A stretch of 64,000 bases of DNA. Origin: Pantoea rodasii (GTDB taxonomy: Bacteria > Pseudomonadota > Gammaproteobacteria > Enterobacterales > Enterobacteriaceae). Both the position numbers and the translations under genes were made by a program. The notes below the pieces were generated by a model. The model searched no databases. It was not told where the DNA came from and worked only from the letters and a program-made list of their open reading frames with translations. Shown piece after piece: positions 36,765 through 46,710 of this stretch (positions are counted from its first letter, which is position 1; the number at the start of each line of letters is the position of its first letter). The stretch spans positions 50,629 to 114,628 of the forward strand of contig NZ_MLFP01000016.1 in assembly GCF_002095465.1 (NCBI RefSeq), read 5' to 3'.

Positions 36765-39376
36765 ATCCGTTGTGCTGGCTGCTGGTGCCGCAGGCCTGGC
36801 AGGCGTTGCAAAGTCGTGCCCGCGTGGCTCGCCAGCATGGCGCTGGCCGCTTAACGGTAATGCTGCATCTGCTGTGGTGCGTACTGGCCTGGTCGCTACT
36901 GCGGCTGGAAACCCCCGGCTGGCAACGGCTGCTGCTGCAGCGCCAGCGCTACTACCCCCAAATTTCGCCGCTGCGCCCACGCCCGTTAGACGTGCTGCGT
37001 TACGCCATGCAAAGCCTGTGGCTGATGCTGGTGCTGCCGCTCGACAACAGCGCGCGCAGCGAGCGTAAACGCTTTAACGCCTTTGGCCCGCTGTTTCGCT
37101 GGCGCCAGCAGCTTTATCACTGGCTAGACCGTATACCCGCGCGTCTGGCGAAGACCGGTCTTCATCAGCGTAGCGAACAGCTGCTGCAAAAGCTGCCCGC
37201 GCGCATGCGCCAGTTGCTGTTTATCGCCGCCGCCATTATTGCCAGCCTGCTGGCGCTGCTGTGTATTTCTCAGCCGTTTGGCATCACCACGCAGTTTGTC
37301 TTCGTGCTGCTGCTGTGGGGCCTGGCAATGATGGTGCGCCGCGTGCCGGGCCGCCTCTCCACCATCATGCTGATTGTGCTGTCGCTGACCATTTCCTGCC
37401 GCTACTTGTGGTGGCGCTACACCGAGACGCTGAACTGGGACGATCCGCTCAGTCTGACGTTTGGCCTGCTGCTGATTGGCGCTGAAACCTATTCGTGGAC
37501 GGTATTGGTGCTGGGTTATTTCCAGACGCTGTGGCCACTCAATCGCCAACCGGTGTCCATGCCGCCGGAGATCACCTCCTGGCCGAGCGTCGATATTCTG
37601 GTACCGACCTACAATGAGCCGCTGAGCGTGGTGAAACCGACCATTTATGCCGCGATGGGCATCGACTGGCCGCAGGACAAGCTCAACATCTATCTTCTTG
37701 ATGACGGTACCCGCGAGGAGTTTCGCGAGTTCGCCGCCAGCGTGGGCGTCAATTACGTGGTGCGTCCTACCCACGAGCACGCCAAAGCGGGCAACATCAA
37801 CCATGCATTGAAAGTGGCCTGCCGCAGCGATTACGTGGCGATTTTTGACTGCGACCACGTACCGACGCGCTCCTTCCTGCAGCTGACTATGGGTTGGTTC
37901 CTGAAAGATCACCGTTTGGCGATGCTACAAACCCCGCACCACTTCTTCTCGCCCGATCCGTTCGAGCGTAACCTCGGCCGCTTCCGTCAGACGCCGAATG
38001 AGGGCTCGCTGTTCTACGGCCTGGTGCAGGACGGTAACGATACCTGGGATGCAGCGTTCTTCTGCGGCTCCTGTGCGGTACTGCGCCGCACCGCGCTGGA
38101 TCAGATTGGCGGCATTGCGGTGGAAACCGTGACCGAAGATGCGCACACCTCGCTGCGCCTGCATCGTCAGGGTTACACCTCGGCGTATATTCGTATTCCG
38201 CAGGCGGCGGGCCTCGCCACCGAGAGTTTGTCGGCGCACATTGGCCAGCGCATACGCTGGGCGCGCGGCATGGTGCAGATTTTCCGCCTTGATAACCCGT
38301 TGATGGGCAAAGGCTTAAAACTGGTGCAGCGCCTGTGTTATGCCAACGCCATGCTGCACTTCCTCGCCGGGATTCCGCGCCTGATCTTCCTGCTGGCGCC
38401 GCTGGCGTTTCTGCTGTGCCACGCCTACATCATCTACGCACCGGCGCTGGCGATTGCCATCTACGTGCTGCCACACATGGTGCACACCAGCCTGACCAAC
38501 TCGCGTATTCAGGGCCGCTGGCGTCACTCATTCTGGAGTGAAGTGTATGAAACGGTGCTGGCGTGGTATATCGCGCGTCCCACCACCGTCGCACTGTTCA
38601 ATCCGCATAAGGGCAAGTTCAACGTGACGGCCAAAGGTGGCCTGGTCGAAGAGCGTCATCTCGACTGGGTGATTACCAAGCCGTATATGATGCTGGTGTT
38701 GCTCAACATTGCCGGCATCGGCATGGCGTTCTGGCGTATGGCGTATGGCCCGGCCAACGAGATGCTCACCATTTGGGTCAGTCTGGTGTGGGTGCTTTAC
38801 AACATGATTATTCTCGGCGGTGCCGTGGCGGTTTCGGTGGAGGCGCGCCAGATTCGTGAAGCGCATCGCGTTGAGATCGCCATGCCGGCCGCCATCGCGC
38901 GTGAAGATGGCCATATGGTGCCGTGCACGCTACGCGACTATTCAGATGGCGGCGTGGGCGTTGAGCTGCGCGAAGCCGATGCATTAAAAGAGGATGAGCC
39001 AGTGTGGCTGCTGCTGCGCCGTGGCCAGCAGGAGTTCAGCTTCCCGTGCCAGGTGCAACGCGTGTTTGGCCGTCGCGCCGGTATCCGCCTGCATCAGCTC
39101 ACTACCCAACAGCATATTGAATTTATCCAGTGCACCTTCGCCCGCGCCGATACCTGGGCGCTGTGGCAGGACGGCTTCCCGGAAGATAAACCGGTGCAAA
39201 GCCTGGCCGATATTATGGTGTTAGGTTTCAAAGGTTACCTGCGTCTGGCGGAGTATGGCCCTGCCCCGCTGCGCCGTATTTTCCGGGCACTGACTTCCCT
39301 GCTGAGCTGGCTGGCCACACTGCTGCCACAGGGTATTGGCCGCGCACCTGCGGCAATCAAAACCGATTTTTCATAA
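36761..39376 (+). CDS. bcsA: BcsA of set 1, cellulose synthase catalytic subunit
   Basis: 871 residues from a GTG (E. coli 872). An inner-membrane GT2 enzyme that polymerises UDP-glucose and extrudes the chain. After an N-terminal extension and membrane segments, the GT domain shows LVPTYNEP, LLDDGTREEF, IFDCDHVPTR, TVTEDAHTSLRL (TED) and IGQRIRWARG (QxxRW). Further membrane segments follow, then a PilZ domain: REAHR (RxxxR) and LRDYSDGGVGVEL (DxSxxG), which bind the activating c-di-GMP. It is 15 bp upstream of bcsB. The long N-terminus distinguishes it from the 701-residue BcsA of set 2. Confidence 0.97.
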   Translation: MNPLCWLLVPQAWQALQSRARVARQHGAGRLTVMLHLLWCVLAWSLLRLETPGWQRLLLQRQRYYPQISPLRPRPLDVLRYAMQSLWLMLVLPLDNSARSERKRFNAFGPLFRWRQQLYHWLDRIPARLAKTGLHQRSEQLLQKLPARMRQLLFIAAAIIASLLALLCISQPFGITTQFVFVLLLWGLAMMVRRVPGRLSTIMLIVLSLTISCRYLWWRYTETLNWDDPLSLTFGLLLIGAETYSWTVLVLGYFQTLWPLNRQPVSMPPEITSWPSVDILVPTYNEPLSVVKPTIYAAMGIDWPQDKLNIYLLDDGTREEFREFAASVGVNYVVRPTHEHAKAGNINHALKVACRSDYVAIFDCDHVPTRSFLQLTMGWFLKDHRLAMLQTPHHFFSPDPFERNLGRFRQTPNEGSLFYGLVQDGNDTWDAAFFCGSCAVLRRTALDQIGGIAVETVTEDAHTSLRLHRQGYTSAYIRIPQAAGLATESLSAHIGQRIRWARGMVQIFRLDNPLMGKGLKLVQRLCYANAMLHFLAGIPRLIFLLAPLAFLLCHAYIIYAPALAIAIYVLPHMVHTSLTNSRIQGRWRHSFWSEVYETVLAWYIARPTTVALFNPHKGKFNVTAKGGLVEERHLDWVITKPYMMLVLLNIAGIGMAFWRMAYGPANEMLTIWVSLVWVLYNMIILGGAVAVSVEARQIREAHRVEIAMPAAIAREDGHMVPCTLRDYSDGGVGVELREADALKEDEPVWLLLRRGQQEFSFPCQVQRVFGRRAGIRLHQLTTQQHIEFIQCTFARADTWALWQDGFPEDKPVQSLADIMVLGFKGYLRLAEYGPAPLRRIFRALTSLLSWLATLLPQGIGRAPAAIKTDFS

Positions 39377-39391
39377 GTTGATGATAAGACC

Positions 39392-41688
39392 ATGACGAGA
39401 AAACTGAGCTGGTTCACTGCCCTGCTGCTGGGCACCGCAACGTTGGCACAGGCTGCGCCGCAACCTTCTGCACCGGAAGCGCCGCGCGCCAGTGCCCAAA
39501 CGCCGCTGCCGGTGGTGAGTCAACCGCTGGATAGCAACGCGCCGCTGCGTGACAGCCAGCTGCTGTTTAATCAGGTTGCACCACCGCCGGGCAGCATGAC
39601 GCTGCGCGGCACCGAGCCCACCAGCCAGATCGAGTTTGGCGTACGCAGTGATGAAGTGGTGACACGCGCCTTGCTAACGCTCAGCTACCGCCCATCACCG
39701 GCGCTGATCCCGACGCTGTCACAGCTCAAGGTCTATCTCAACGATGAACTGGTGGGACTGGTCACCGTCACCGCCGATCAGTTGGGCAAAGAAAATCAAA
39801 CCCAGCTGCCGATCGATCCGCGTTTTATCGGCGACTTTAACCGCGTGCGCCTCGAACTGGTCGGTCATTACGCCAACGTGTGTGAAAACCCGGCCAACAG
39901 CACCATCTGGATGGATATCGGCAAAGAGAGCAAGCTCGACCTGACGCTGCAAAAACTGCCGCTGAAGAACGACCTGTCGCATTTCCCGGAACCGTTCTTT
40001 GATGCCCGCGACAGCCGACCGCTGCAATTGCCGATGGTGTTCAGCAATCAGCCTAACCTGCAGCAGCAGCGCGCCGCCGGGATTCTGGCGTCATGGTTTG
40101 GCAGCAAAGCGCAGTGGCGCGGTCAGTCCTTCCCGGTGCTGTATAACCAGCTACCGAACGCGCAGCATGCGGTGGTGTTTGCCACCAACGATCATCGTCC
40201 CGACTTCCTGAAAGATTTGCCACCGGTTGATAAGCCGACCGTTGAAATGGTCAGCCAGCCGGACAATCCGTACGAAAAAATGCTGCTGATTCTCGGCCGC
40301 GATGACAAAGACCTGCTGACCGCCGTCGAAGGTATTGCGCAGGGCGAACTGCTGCTGCGCGGTGAAACCTCAACCATCGACAGCGTGAAGTTGCTGGCAG
40401 CGCGCCAGGCCTATGATGCGCCAAACTGGGTGCGCACCGATCGCCGCACCACCTTTGCCGAACTGACGCAATATCAGAACCAGCTGCAGGGCGATGGCTT
40501 ACAGCCCAACCCGATCAGCCTGACGCTGAATCTGCCACCGGATCTGTTCCTGGTGCGCGCGCGCGGTATTGATATGGATCTGATTTATCGTTACACCTCG
40601 CCGATCCAGCAGGATGGCTCGCGTCTGGCGGTTCACCTGAACAATCAGTTCATGCAGGACTATCCGCTGACGATGAAAGACACCGCGGGCCAGCAGTTGA
40701 TGCACATTCCGCTGATGCAAGGCTTGCAGGACAGCAGCCGCCAGCTAACCATCCCGGCGCTGCGTCTTGGCGTGGTCAACCAACTGCGCTTCAACTTTGA
40801 TTACGCCAATACCTTTATTGGCGGCACCGCCGATGGTCGCTGCGAAACGGTCACCGCCGTGGGCCATCATGTGGTGATTGACGATAACTCCAGCATCGAC
40901 TTCTCTGGCTATCGCCACTATATCGAGATGCCGTCGCTCGGCGCGTTCGCCAACGCCGGTTTCCCTTACAGCCGCTACGCCGACCTGGCGCAGACGCTGG
41001 TGCTGGTGCAACCGAAACCGGACAACGGCGAAGTCAGCACCCTGCTGAATGCGCTGGGTGCTATCGGTGCCCAAACGGGCTATCCGGCACTGCGCGTGCA
41101 AATGAGCGATGACTGGAACCAGGCGAAAGACAAAGACGCCGATCTGCTCATGATCGGCGGCATTCCGCAGGATCTGCAGGACGACAAGAAGATCAATCTG
41201 CTGGCCGATGCGGCGCGCAGTTGGATCAACATGCCATCCCGTCCGATTACCGCGCAGAACGTGCCGGTGTCCGCCAGCGATCGTGCGGTTGAGAGCCAGA
41301 CCGGCATCAGCTCACGCGGACCGATGGGTGCGATAGTCGGTTTCCAGTCGCCGTTTAACGATCAGCGCAGCGTGGTCGCACTGTTAGCCGACAGCCCGCG
41401 CGGCTGGGATCTGCTGAACAATGCCCTGCTCGACAGCGGCAAGCGCGCCGCCGTATTCGGTTCCGCCACCATTGTGCGTGAATCAGGCGTCACCAGCGTG
41501 CGCGTCGGCGATACCTACTTCGTCGGCCATCTGCATGGTGGGAACGCCTGTGGAATATGCTGGCGACCCATCCGGTATGGCTGGCGATTTGTGCCGTCGT
41601 AGTGGTGATTCTGTTTGCTCTGATGGCATGGCGCTTGATGCGCATGGTGAGCCGTCGTCGCCTGGCCGAGCTGGAAGACGATGAATAA
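39392..41688 (+). CDS. bcsB: BcsB of set 1, periplasmic cellulose synthase subunit, frameshifted at the 3' end
   Basis: A signal peptide at residues 1-22 (LSWFTALLLGTATLAQA), then the periplasmic beta domains that hold the glucan chain, and a C-terminal membrane helix that contacts BcsA. Blocks include GTEPTSQIEFGVRSDEVV, YANVCENPANSTIW and YRHYIEMPSLGAFANAGFPY. As printed the frame runs off into HLHGGNACGICWRP and stops at 41602. One C added near 41533-41535 restores FVGHLPWWERLWNML and the helix LAICAVVVVILFALMAW, ending at 41688 with 765 residues (E. coli 779). The repaired stop overlaps the bcsC start by 8 bp. Confidence 0.93.
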
Positions 41689-44600
41689 ACTGCCACTCGG
41701 GCTGCTGATTACCAGCATCCTGGCGGGCTCCGGCATCGCTGCCGAGGGTCCGCAGGTGTCACCGGTTGACTGGCTGCTGATGCAAATTCGCACCGGCGAA
41801 TCCACCAACAAGGTCGATTTGGTGCAGCAGTCGCTTTATCGCCTGGAAAAAATCGATCCGGATAATCCGCAGGTACTGGCGGCGCAAATTCGCATGGCAC
41901 TGCGTCAGGGCGATGTAGCGAAAGCGCAAACCCTGCTGGATCAACTGAAAAAAGCGGCACCGAATGCCGCCGCTACGCGAGAATCCGAAACCGGCCTGCG
42001 TCTGATGAGTACCGAAGGGCGCCAGCAGCTGCAACAGGCACGTTTGCTGGCGACAGCGGGCCGTGTTGAAGAAGCCAAAGCGGCCTGGGATGCCCTGTTC
42101 CACGGCGTGTTCCCGGATGTGAATACCGAACTGGAATACTGGCGGCTGGTGGCGCGTTTACCCGGGCAACAGCCGACTGCTTATCGCCAATTGCAGGCGC
42201 TGGAAGCGCGTTATCCCGGCAATATCGGGGTTGAACTGCAGCTGGCGCGTATGGCGTTTGATAACAATCAGCCAGGCGAGGCGCTGGTGCAGCTGCGTCG
42301 TCTGGCCAATCGTGACGGCGGGCGCGATGCCGCCTCCGAACTCTGGCTGCAGCAGATTCAAAATCAGCCGGTGTCAGATGGCACGGTAGCGAGCCTTAAG
42401 CAGTATCTGCAGGTGTTTACTTCCGGTGATGCGCAACAGCGCGGCGCAGAAGAGTTGGCGCAGCAGCAGAAGCTGTTAGCCGATCCGGCTTACCGACAAC
42501 GCATGCGTGGGCTGGCGCTGGTGGATGCCGGCGGTGGCGCAGGCGCCATTGCCTCACTCAGCGCCGCGCTGAAAGCCAATCCGAATGATGCCGAGCTGAT
42601 GGGCGCGATGGGCCAGGCGCAGGCGCGCGCCAACAACCGCGCAGCGGCGATCAGCTGGCTGCAGAAAGCGATTCAGGCCGGACAGGCCAGCACGCAAGTG
42701 GGCAAATGGCAGTCGCTGCTGCAAACCAACCGCTACTGGCTGGCGATCAACAACGGCGATGACGCACTGAAAAAAGGCGATGTGGCGGGTGCGGAACGCC
42801 AATATCGCAGTGCTCAGGCCATCGATAACCGTGACAGCTGGGCGCTGATTGGCCTCGGCGATGTCGCGCAGGCGCGAAAAAATGACGCGCAGGCAGAGCA
42901 GTACTGGCAACAGGCGCTGCGCCTCGATCGCAGCAATACTACCGCCGTGCGCCGACTGGCCGCGCTGTATCAGCAGCAGTCTCCTGCCCGCGCCATGGCG
43001 TTTATCAATTCACTGCCCGCCGCGCAACAGCGCTCGCTGGCGGAGACATTGCGCTCGCTGCGCAGTGACAGCCTGCGGGCAGAAGCGGATGCGCTAGCGC
43101 AACAGGGCCAATGGCATCAGGCGGTGGTGAAATATCGCCAGGCCGCGCAGGACAATCCCAACGATATCTGGCTCTCGTACCGTTTAGCCGGCGCACTGCG
43201 CAGCAGCGGTGAAGAAGCACAAGGCGCTCAGGTGATGGACGCCATGGTGCGCCAACACGCGCAGGAACCCGCCGCACTCTATGCCTGGGCACTGTGGCTC
43301 TCATCCGGCGATCAGGATGATGCGGCACTGGCGGCACTTCATCGCTTGCCGGAAACCCGCTGGGACAGCAATATGCATGAGCTGGCGGATCGCTTAACCC
43401 AGGATAAGGTATACGCCCGCGCCACCGAGCTGCGCGCCAACGGCAATGAATCTGCTGCGCTGGCGCTGCTGCAACAGCAGCCGGCCTCGACGCGACGTGA
43501 TATCACCCTGGCGGACTGGGCACTGGAACGCGGCGACGCGAAATCCGCGCTGGCGAGTTACCAACGTGTCCTGCAGCAGGATGCCACCAACAATGACGCC
43601 GCGCTGGGCCGCATCGAAGCACTTATCGCCCTGAAGCGCACCGGTGAAGCGCGCAAAGCGCTGCAAGCTTTACCCACCAGCGTAGCGCAGCAAAATATCA
43701 ACAGCGGACGCCGCGTGGCGCTGGCCTGGCAAAACAGTGGCGACACGGCGCGCGCACAGCAGCTGTTTAATGATTTAAAAACCCGTGCCGCCACAGAAGC
43801 CCCATCGCAAAGCAAAGCGCTGGTGTATCGGGATGCGGCGCGGCTGGAAATTCAGCAGCAACAGCCTGAGGCGGCGCAGCAGGATTATCGTCTGGCGATG
43901 GCGGCCAGCGGCATCAGCACCGACGCGCCGCAGGATAACGACCGCTATACACAACTGACGCGCAATAACGCCGGTGATGACTGGCTGAAGCGCGGTATTC
44001 GCAGCGACGCTGCCGATCTTTATCGTCAGCAGGACACCACTTTTACGCTCGAACAGGATTATTCGCGCGATAAGGGCACCGGCGGCATTTCCGATTTCAC
44101 CGCGCATACCACCATGATGCAGGCGGAAACGCCGCTGGCCGACGGGCGCAGTTTTGTGCGCGTTGATCATGTGCTGGTGTCAGCGGGCACGTTTTCCACC
44201 AGCGATGGTAGCCACAACGAACGGTTTGGCAGCTGTAACGATGACAACTCCGGTGGCTGTAGCCGCGACTTTACCCAGCGCGATGAAGGCACGGCGATTG
44301 GCGTTGGCTGGCATAACGATCGCTGGTCTGGCGATATTGGCACCACGCCGCTCGGCTTCGAAGTCACCAACTGGGTAGGCGGGCTGAGCTGGAAAACCGA
44401 TGTGGATGATATTGGCGTGACCTTCAGTGCGTCACGCCGGCCGATTTCCAGTTCGCTGCTGGCGTATGCTGGTGCACGCGATCCATCCGCCAATGGCGGA
44501 AAAACCTGGGGCGGCGTTGTCGCAACCGGTGGTTCGGTGGGACTAAGTTACGATCAGGGCGGCGCGAATGGCATATGGGCCGATATCAGCGCCCATCAAA

Positions 44601-45154
44601 TCACCGGGGAAAATGTCGCAGACAACAGCCGTGAACGTGCCATGGCTGGTTATTACTACAAGCTGATCAACGAGGACAATCGCCGCGCCACCGTCGGTCT
44701 GAACAGCATGCTGTGGCATTACCAGAAAGACCTCAGCGACTACACCTTCGGCCAGGGCGGCTATTACAGCCCGCAGCAGTACTTCTCGCTCTCGGTGCCA
44801 GTGACTTATCGTCAGCGCACCGATAACTGGTCATATGATGTGGGCGGCTCGGTCTCCTGGTCACAATCACAAACCAGCGGCCAGCAGCGTTATCCGGTCA
44901 ATCCTGGCTTCACGCTGGATTCCAACCCGACCTCCGACAGCAGCTCCGGCAACGGTTTCGGTTACACCCTGCAAGCGGTGGTAGAACGGCGCGTCACGCC
45001 GCACTGGTCAGTGGGACTCGCCATGGATATTCAGCAGGCCAAGGATTACACACCGAGCCACGGCTTAATCTACATGCGCTATTCAATGGCTGGCTGGAAC
45101 GGTGATATGGATATGCCGCCACAGCCGCTCGAACCGTATGCGAATTTTAAATAA
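41681..45154 (+). CDS. bcsC: BcsC of set 1, outer-membrane cellulose exporter
   Basis: 1157 residues, the E. coli length. A cleavable signal (LPLGLLITSILAGSGIAA), then about 750 residues of TPR repeats in the periplasm (for example NPNDAELMGAMGQAQARANN and DNRDSWALIGLGDVAQARKN), and a C-terminal 16-strand beta barrel from about residue 800 (WVGGLSWKTDVDDIGVTF, YTFGQGGYYSPQQYFSLSVP). It guides the glucan through the periplasm and across the outer membrane. In E. coli, bcsZ stands between bcsB and bcsC; here the two genes overlap and bcsZ is absent from this operon. Confidence 0.96.
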   Translation: MNKLPLGLLITSILAGSGIAAEGPQVSPVDWLLMQIRTGESTNKVDLVQQSLYRLEKIDPDNPQVLAAQIRMALRQGDVAKAQTLLDQLKKAAPNAAATRESETGLRLMSTEGRQQLQQARLLATAGRVEEAKAAWDALFHGVFPDVNTELEYWRLVARLPGQQPTAYRQLQALEARYPGNIGVELQLARMAFDNNQPGEALVQLRRLANRDGGRDAASELWLQQIQNQPVSDGTVASLKQYLQVFTSGDAQQRGAEELAQQQKLLADPAYRQRMRGLALVDAGGGAGAIASLSAALKANPNDAELMGAMGQAQARANNRAAAISWLQKAIQAGQASTQVGKWQSLLQTNRYWLAINNGDDALKKGDVAGAERQYRSAQAIDNRDSWALIGLGDVAQARKNDAQAEQYWQQALRLDRSNTTAVRRLAALYQQQSPARAMAFINSLPAAQQRSLAETLRSLRSDSLRAEADALAQQGQWHQAVVKYRQAAQDNPNDIWLSYRLAGALRSSGEEAQGAQVMDAMVRQHAQEPAALYAWALWLSSGDQDDAALAALHRLPETRWDSNMHELADRLTQDKVYARATELRANGNESAALALLQQQPASTRRDITLADWALERGDAKSALASYQRVLQQDATNNDAALGRIEALIALKRTGEARKALQALPTSVAQQNINSGRRVALAWQNSGDTARAQQLFNDLKTRAATEAPSQSKALVYRDAARLEIQQQQPEAAQQDYRLAMAASGISTDAPQDNDRYTQLTRNNAGDDWLKRGIRSDAADLYRQQDTTFTLEQDYSRDKGTGGISDFTAHTTMMQAETPLADGRSFVRVDHVLVSAGTFSTSDGSHNERFGSCNDDNSGGCSRDFTQRDEGTAIGVGWHNDRWSGDIGTTPLGFEVTNWVGGLSWKTDVDDIGVTFSASRRPISSSLLAYAGARDPSANGGKTWGGVVATGGSVGLSYDQGGANGIWADISAHQITGENVADNSRERAMAGYYYKLINEDNRRATVGLNSMLWHYQKDLSDYTFGQGGYYSPQQYFSLSVPVTYRQRTDNWSYDVGGSVSWSQSQTSGQQRYPVNPGFTLDSNPTSDSSSGNGFGYTLQAVVERRVTPHWSVGLAMDIQQAKDYTPSHGLIYMRYSMAGWNGDMDMPPQPLEPYANFK

Positions 45155-45184
45155 AAAAGCCGTACTTCATTTGTGAAGTACGGC
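45153..45184. terminator. Bidirectional terminator between the two cellulose operons
   Basis: Perfect 11-bp stem GCCGTACTTCA/TGAAGTACGGC with a 4-nt loop. On the minus strand it is followed by six U, a classic terminator for the bcsO-Z operon; on the plus strand it lies right after the bcsC stop but is followed by CTCTTC only. It marks the tail-to-tail boundary of the two gene sets. Confidence 0.85.
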
Positions 45185-45250
45185 CTCTTCGGTTGCGCAA
45201 TAAATTGCACCGCTACGAATCATCGCGCGCGGTGGTAACGGCGCAATAGT

Positions 45251-46257
45251 TTAGCGTTTTTCCTGATACGCCAGCCAGGTCAGCAACTGCAAGCTGGCGG
45301 AGAAGTAGTTCTGATCCGGCGCTAAGTGGTCACTGAGATAACCGGTTTGATTCAGGGTCAGATCGCGAATCGCCAGCAAACCACCGTCCATATTGTACGG
45401 CGCCGGGGTGTTAGCGAGCACATCAAACCAGGCAGGAGTCGTTTGACGACCATAACCCTGCCAGACGCGCTGGAACGGCACCAGACGCAGGCTTTGCGGG
45501 TCATACCACCAAATGTTGAGCGGGACACGAATCGCATCATAGCTGAAGCGATTGGAGTAACCCACCGCCGGTGCCACCGAACCATCGGCATTCAGCGCCA
45601 CCCAATCCAGCGGCAAACCGGTTTTGCCAAAGTGCATATCACCCAGCAGCGCCATACCATCATCAATCAGGCTGTTCCACACGCGCAGGTGGCTGTGTTC
45701 CGCAAACTCCTTCCATGCGGCAAACAGGAAATACGATGGATTCAACACCACATAGCTGTTTTTGTTGAAGCCCTGGGCACCCGGCAACATCACCGTGTGG
45801 CCGCCAAAAGTGGTGACGTTCTGTTTCACGATGGCGCGCTGAATGCGGTCAGAGGTTGATTGGTAATCACCGCCCCACTTTTGCCCCGCACGCTGTAGCG
45901 CCCACGCTATCAACACATCGCCATCAGAGGCATTGTTTTGTCTGCAATCGGGTTCGCCGCACCCGGCGTGTAACGCCAGTAGAACAGATCGTTTTGCGGA
46001 TTACGCAGATGGGTGCGCGTCCACTTCCACAGCAAATCAAACGTAGTGCGGTCGTCGTTCGCCACCGCCAGCAGCATGCCGTAACCCTGACCTTCGGTAT
46101 GACTGACATTGTTGTTGGCCGTATCACTGATACGACCATCGCTGCTCATGAAGCGGCCTTTAAAGGTGCTCCAGCCATCTGCGGCAGCCTGGGCGCTGAA
46201 AAACATCACCATGAAACACAGCATCCATTGACGCCAGAAGCGCATGACTCTCATCAA
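45251..46257 (-). CDS. bcsZ: BcsZ, GH8 endo-1,4-beta-glucanase, frameshifted
   Basis: A periplasmic endoglucanase that trims nascent cellulose. Signal peptide at about residues 1-26 ([14 protein letters not shown]). GH8 catalytic residues are visible: the acid Glu in [10 protein letters not shown] and the base Asp in [10 protein letters not shown], plus DGD in the substrate site. The gene is split: the first part stops after [12 protein letters not shown] and the rest continues in another frame from [10 protein letters not shown]. One A added in the A4 run at 45936-45939 restores [18 protein letters not shown] and gives 335 residues (E. coli 368). It is the last gene of operon 2 and the only bcsZ in the window. 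Confidence 0.93.
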
Positions 46258-46263
46258 ACTTTC

Positions 46264-46710
46264 CTATTGATAACGGTAATGCAGCGTGTTGCCGTCATTC
46301 TTCTCAAAGGTGACCGGCACCGCAGCGCTGCCGCCCTGTGCCTGTAGCCACTGTGAATACACACCGGCCAGCACGGCGCTCATCGCCAGCTGCCAGCGCT
46401 CTGCACTCACGTTGCTGTCGCCCTGCGGCAACGCGTGATGCTGAATCAAAATGGCATTTTCCAGTGGCTGAAGCTGGGTGAAGCCCCAGCTAAAGCGCGC
46501 CAGTTGCAGATTCATCTCGCGCTCCAAATCCTGCACGGTGCGCGCTTCCGCTAAAGGATAGCGTGCTGCCAGCGATGCGCCCACATTGTTGAGGAAGCCT
46601 TCGGCTTCCTCGCCCGCGTTGTCCAGCATCCCTTCAATCATCACGCTGACCAGATCAAACCAACCCGGCTGATGCGGATGGTTGACGCGCGCGGTTGCCT
46701 GCTCACTCAT
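46264..46710 (-). CDS. bcsD: BcsD, cellulose crystallisation/alignment subunit
   Basis: 148 residues, no signal peptide. It resembles BcsD/AcsD of Komagataeibacter-type operons, which forms a ring-like octamer and aligns glucan chains or synthase complexes for ordered fibres. Visible features are GWFDLVSVMIEGMLDNAGEEAEGFLNNVG cut here into GWFDLVSVMIEGML and EEAEGFLNNVGASLA, the helix VQDLEREMNLQLARFSWGF, and a C-terminal LHYRYQ. The ATG follows the bcsC stop directly (TAAATG). It is absent from E. coli and marks this operon as the bcsD-bearing type. Confidence 0.88.
   Translation of the reverse strand: MSEQATARVNHPHQPGWFDLVSVMIEGMLDNAGEEAEGFLNNVGASLAARYPLAEARTVQDLEREMNLQLARFSWGFTQLQPLENAILIQHHALPQGDSNVSAERWQLAMSAVLAGVYSQWLQAQGGSAAVPVTFEKNDGNTLHYRYQ

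Noticed and set aside
37124..37912. 262-codon frame antisense to bcsA (set 1)
   Set aside because: His/Gln/Arg-rich shadow of the conserved catalytic gene, without start signals.
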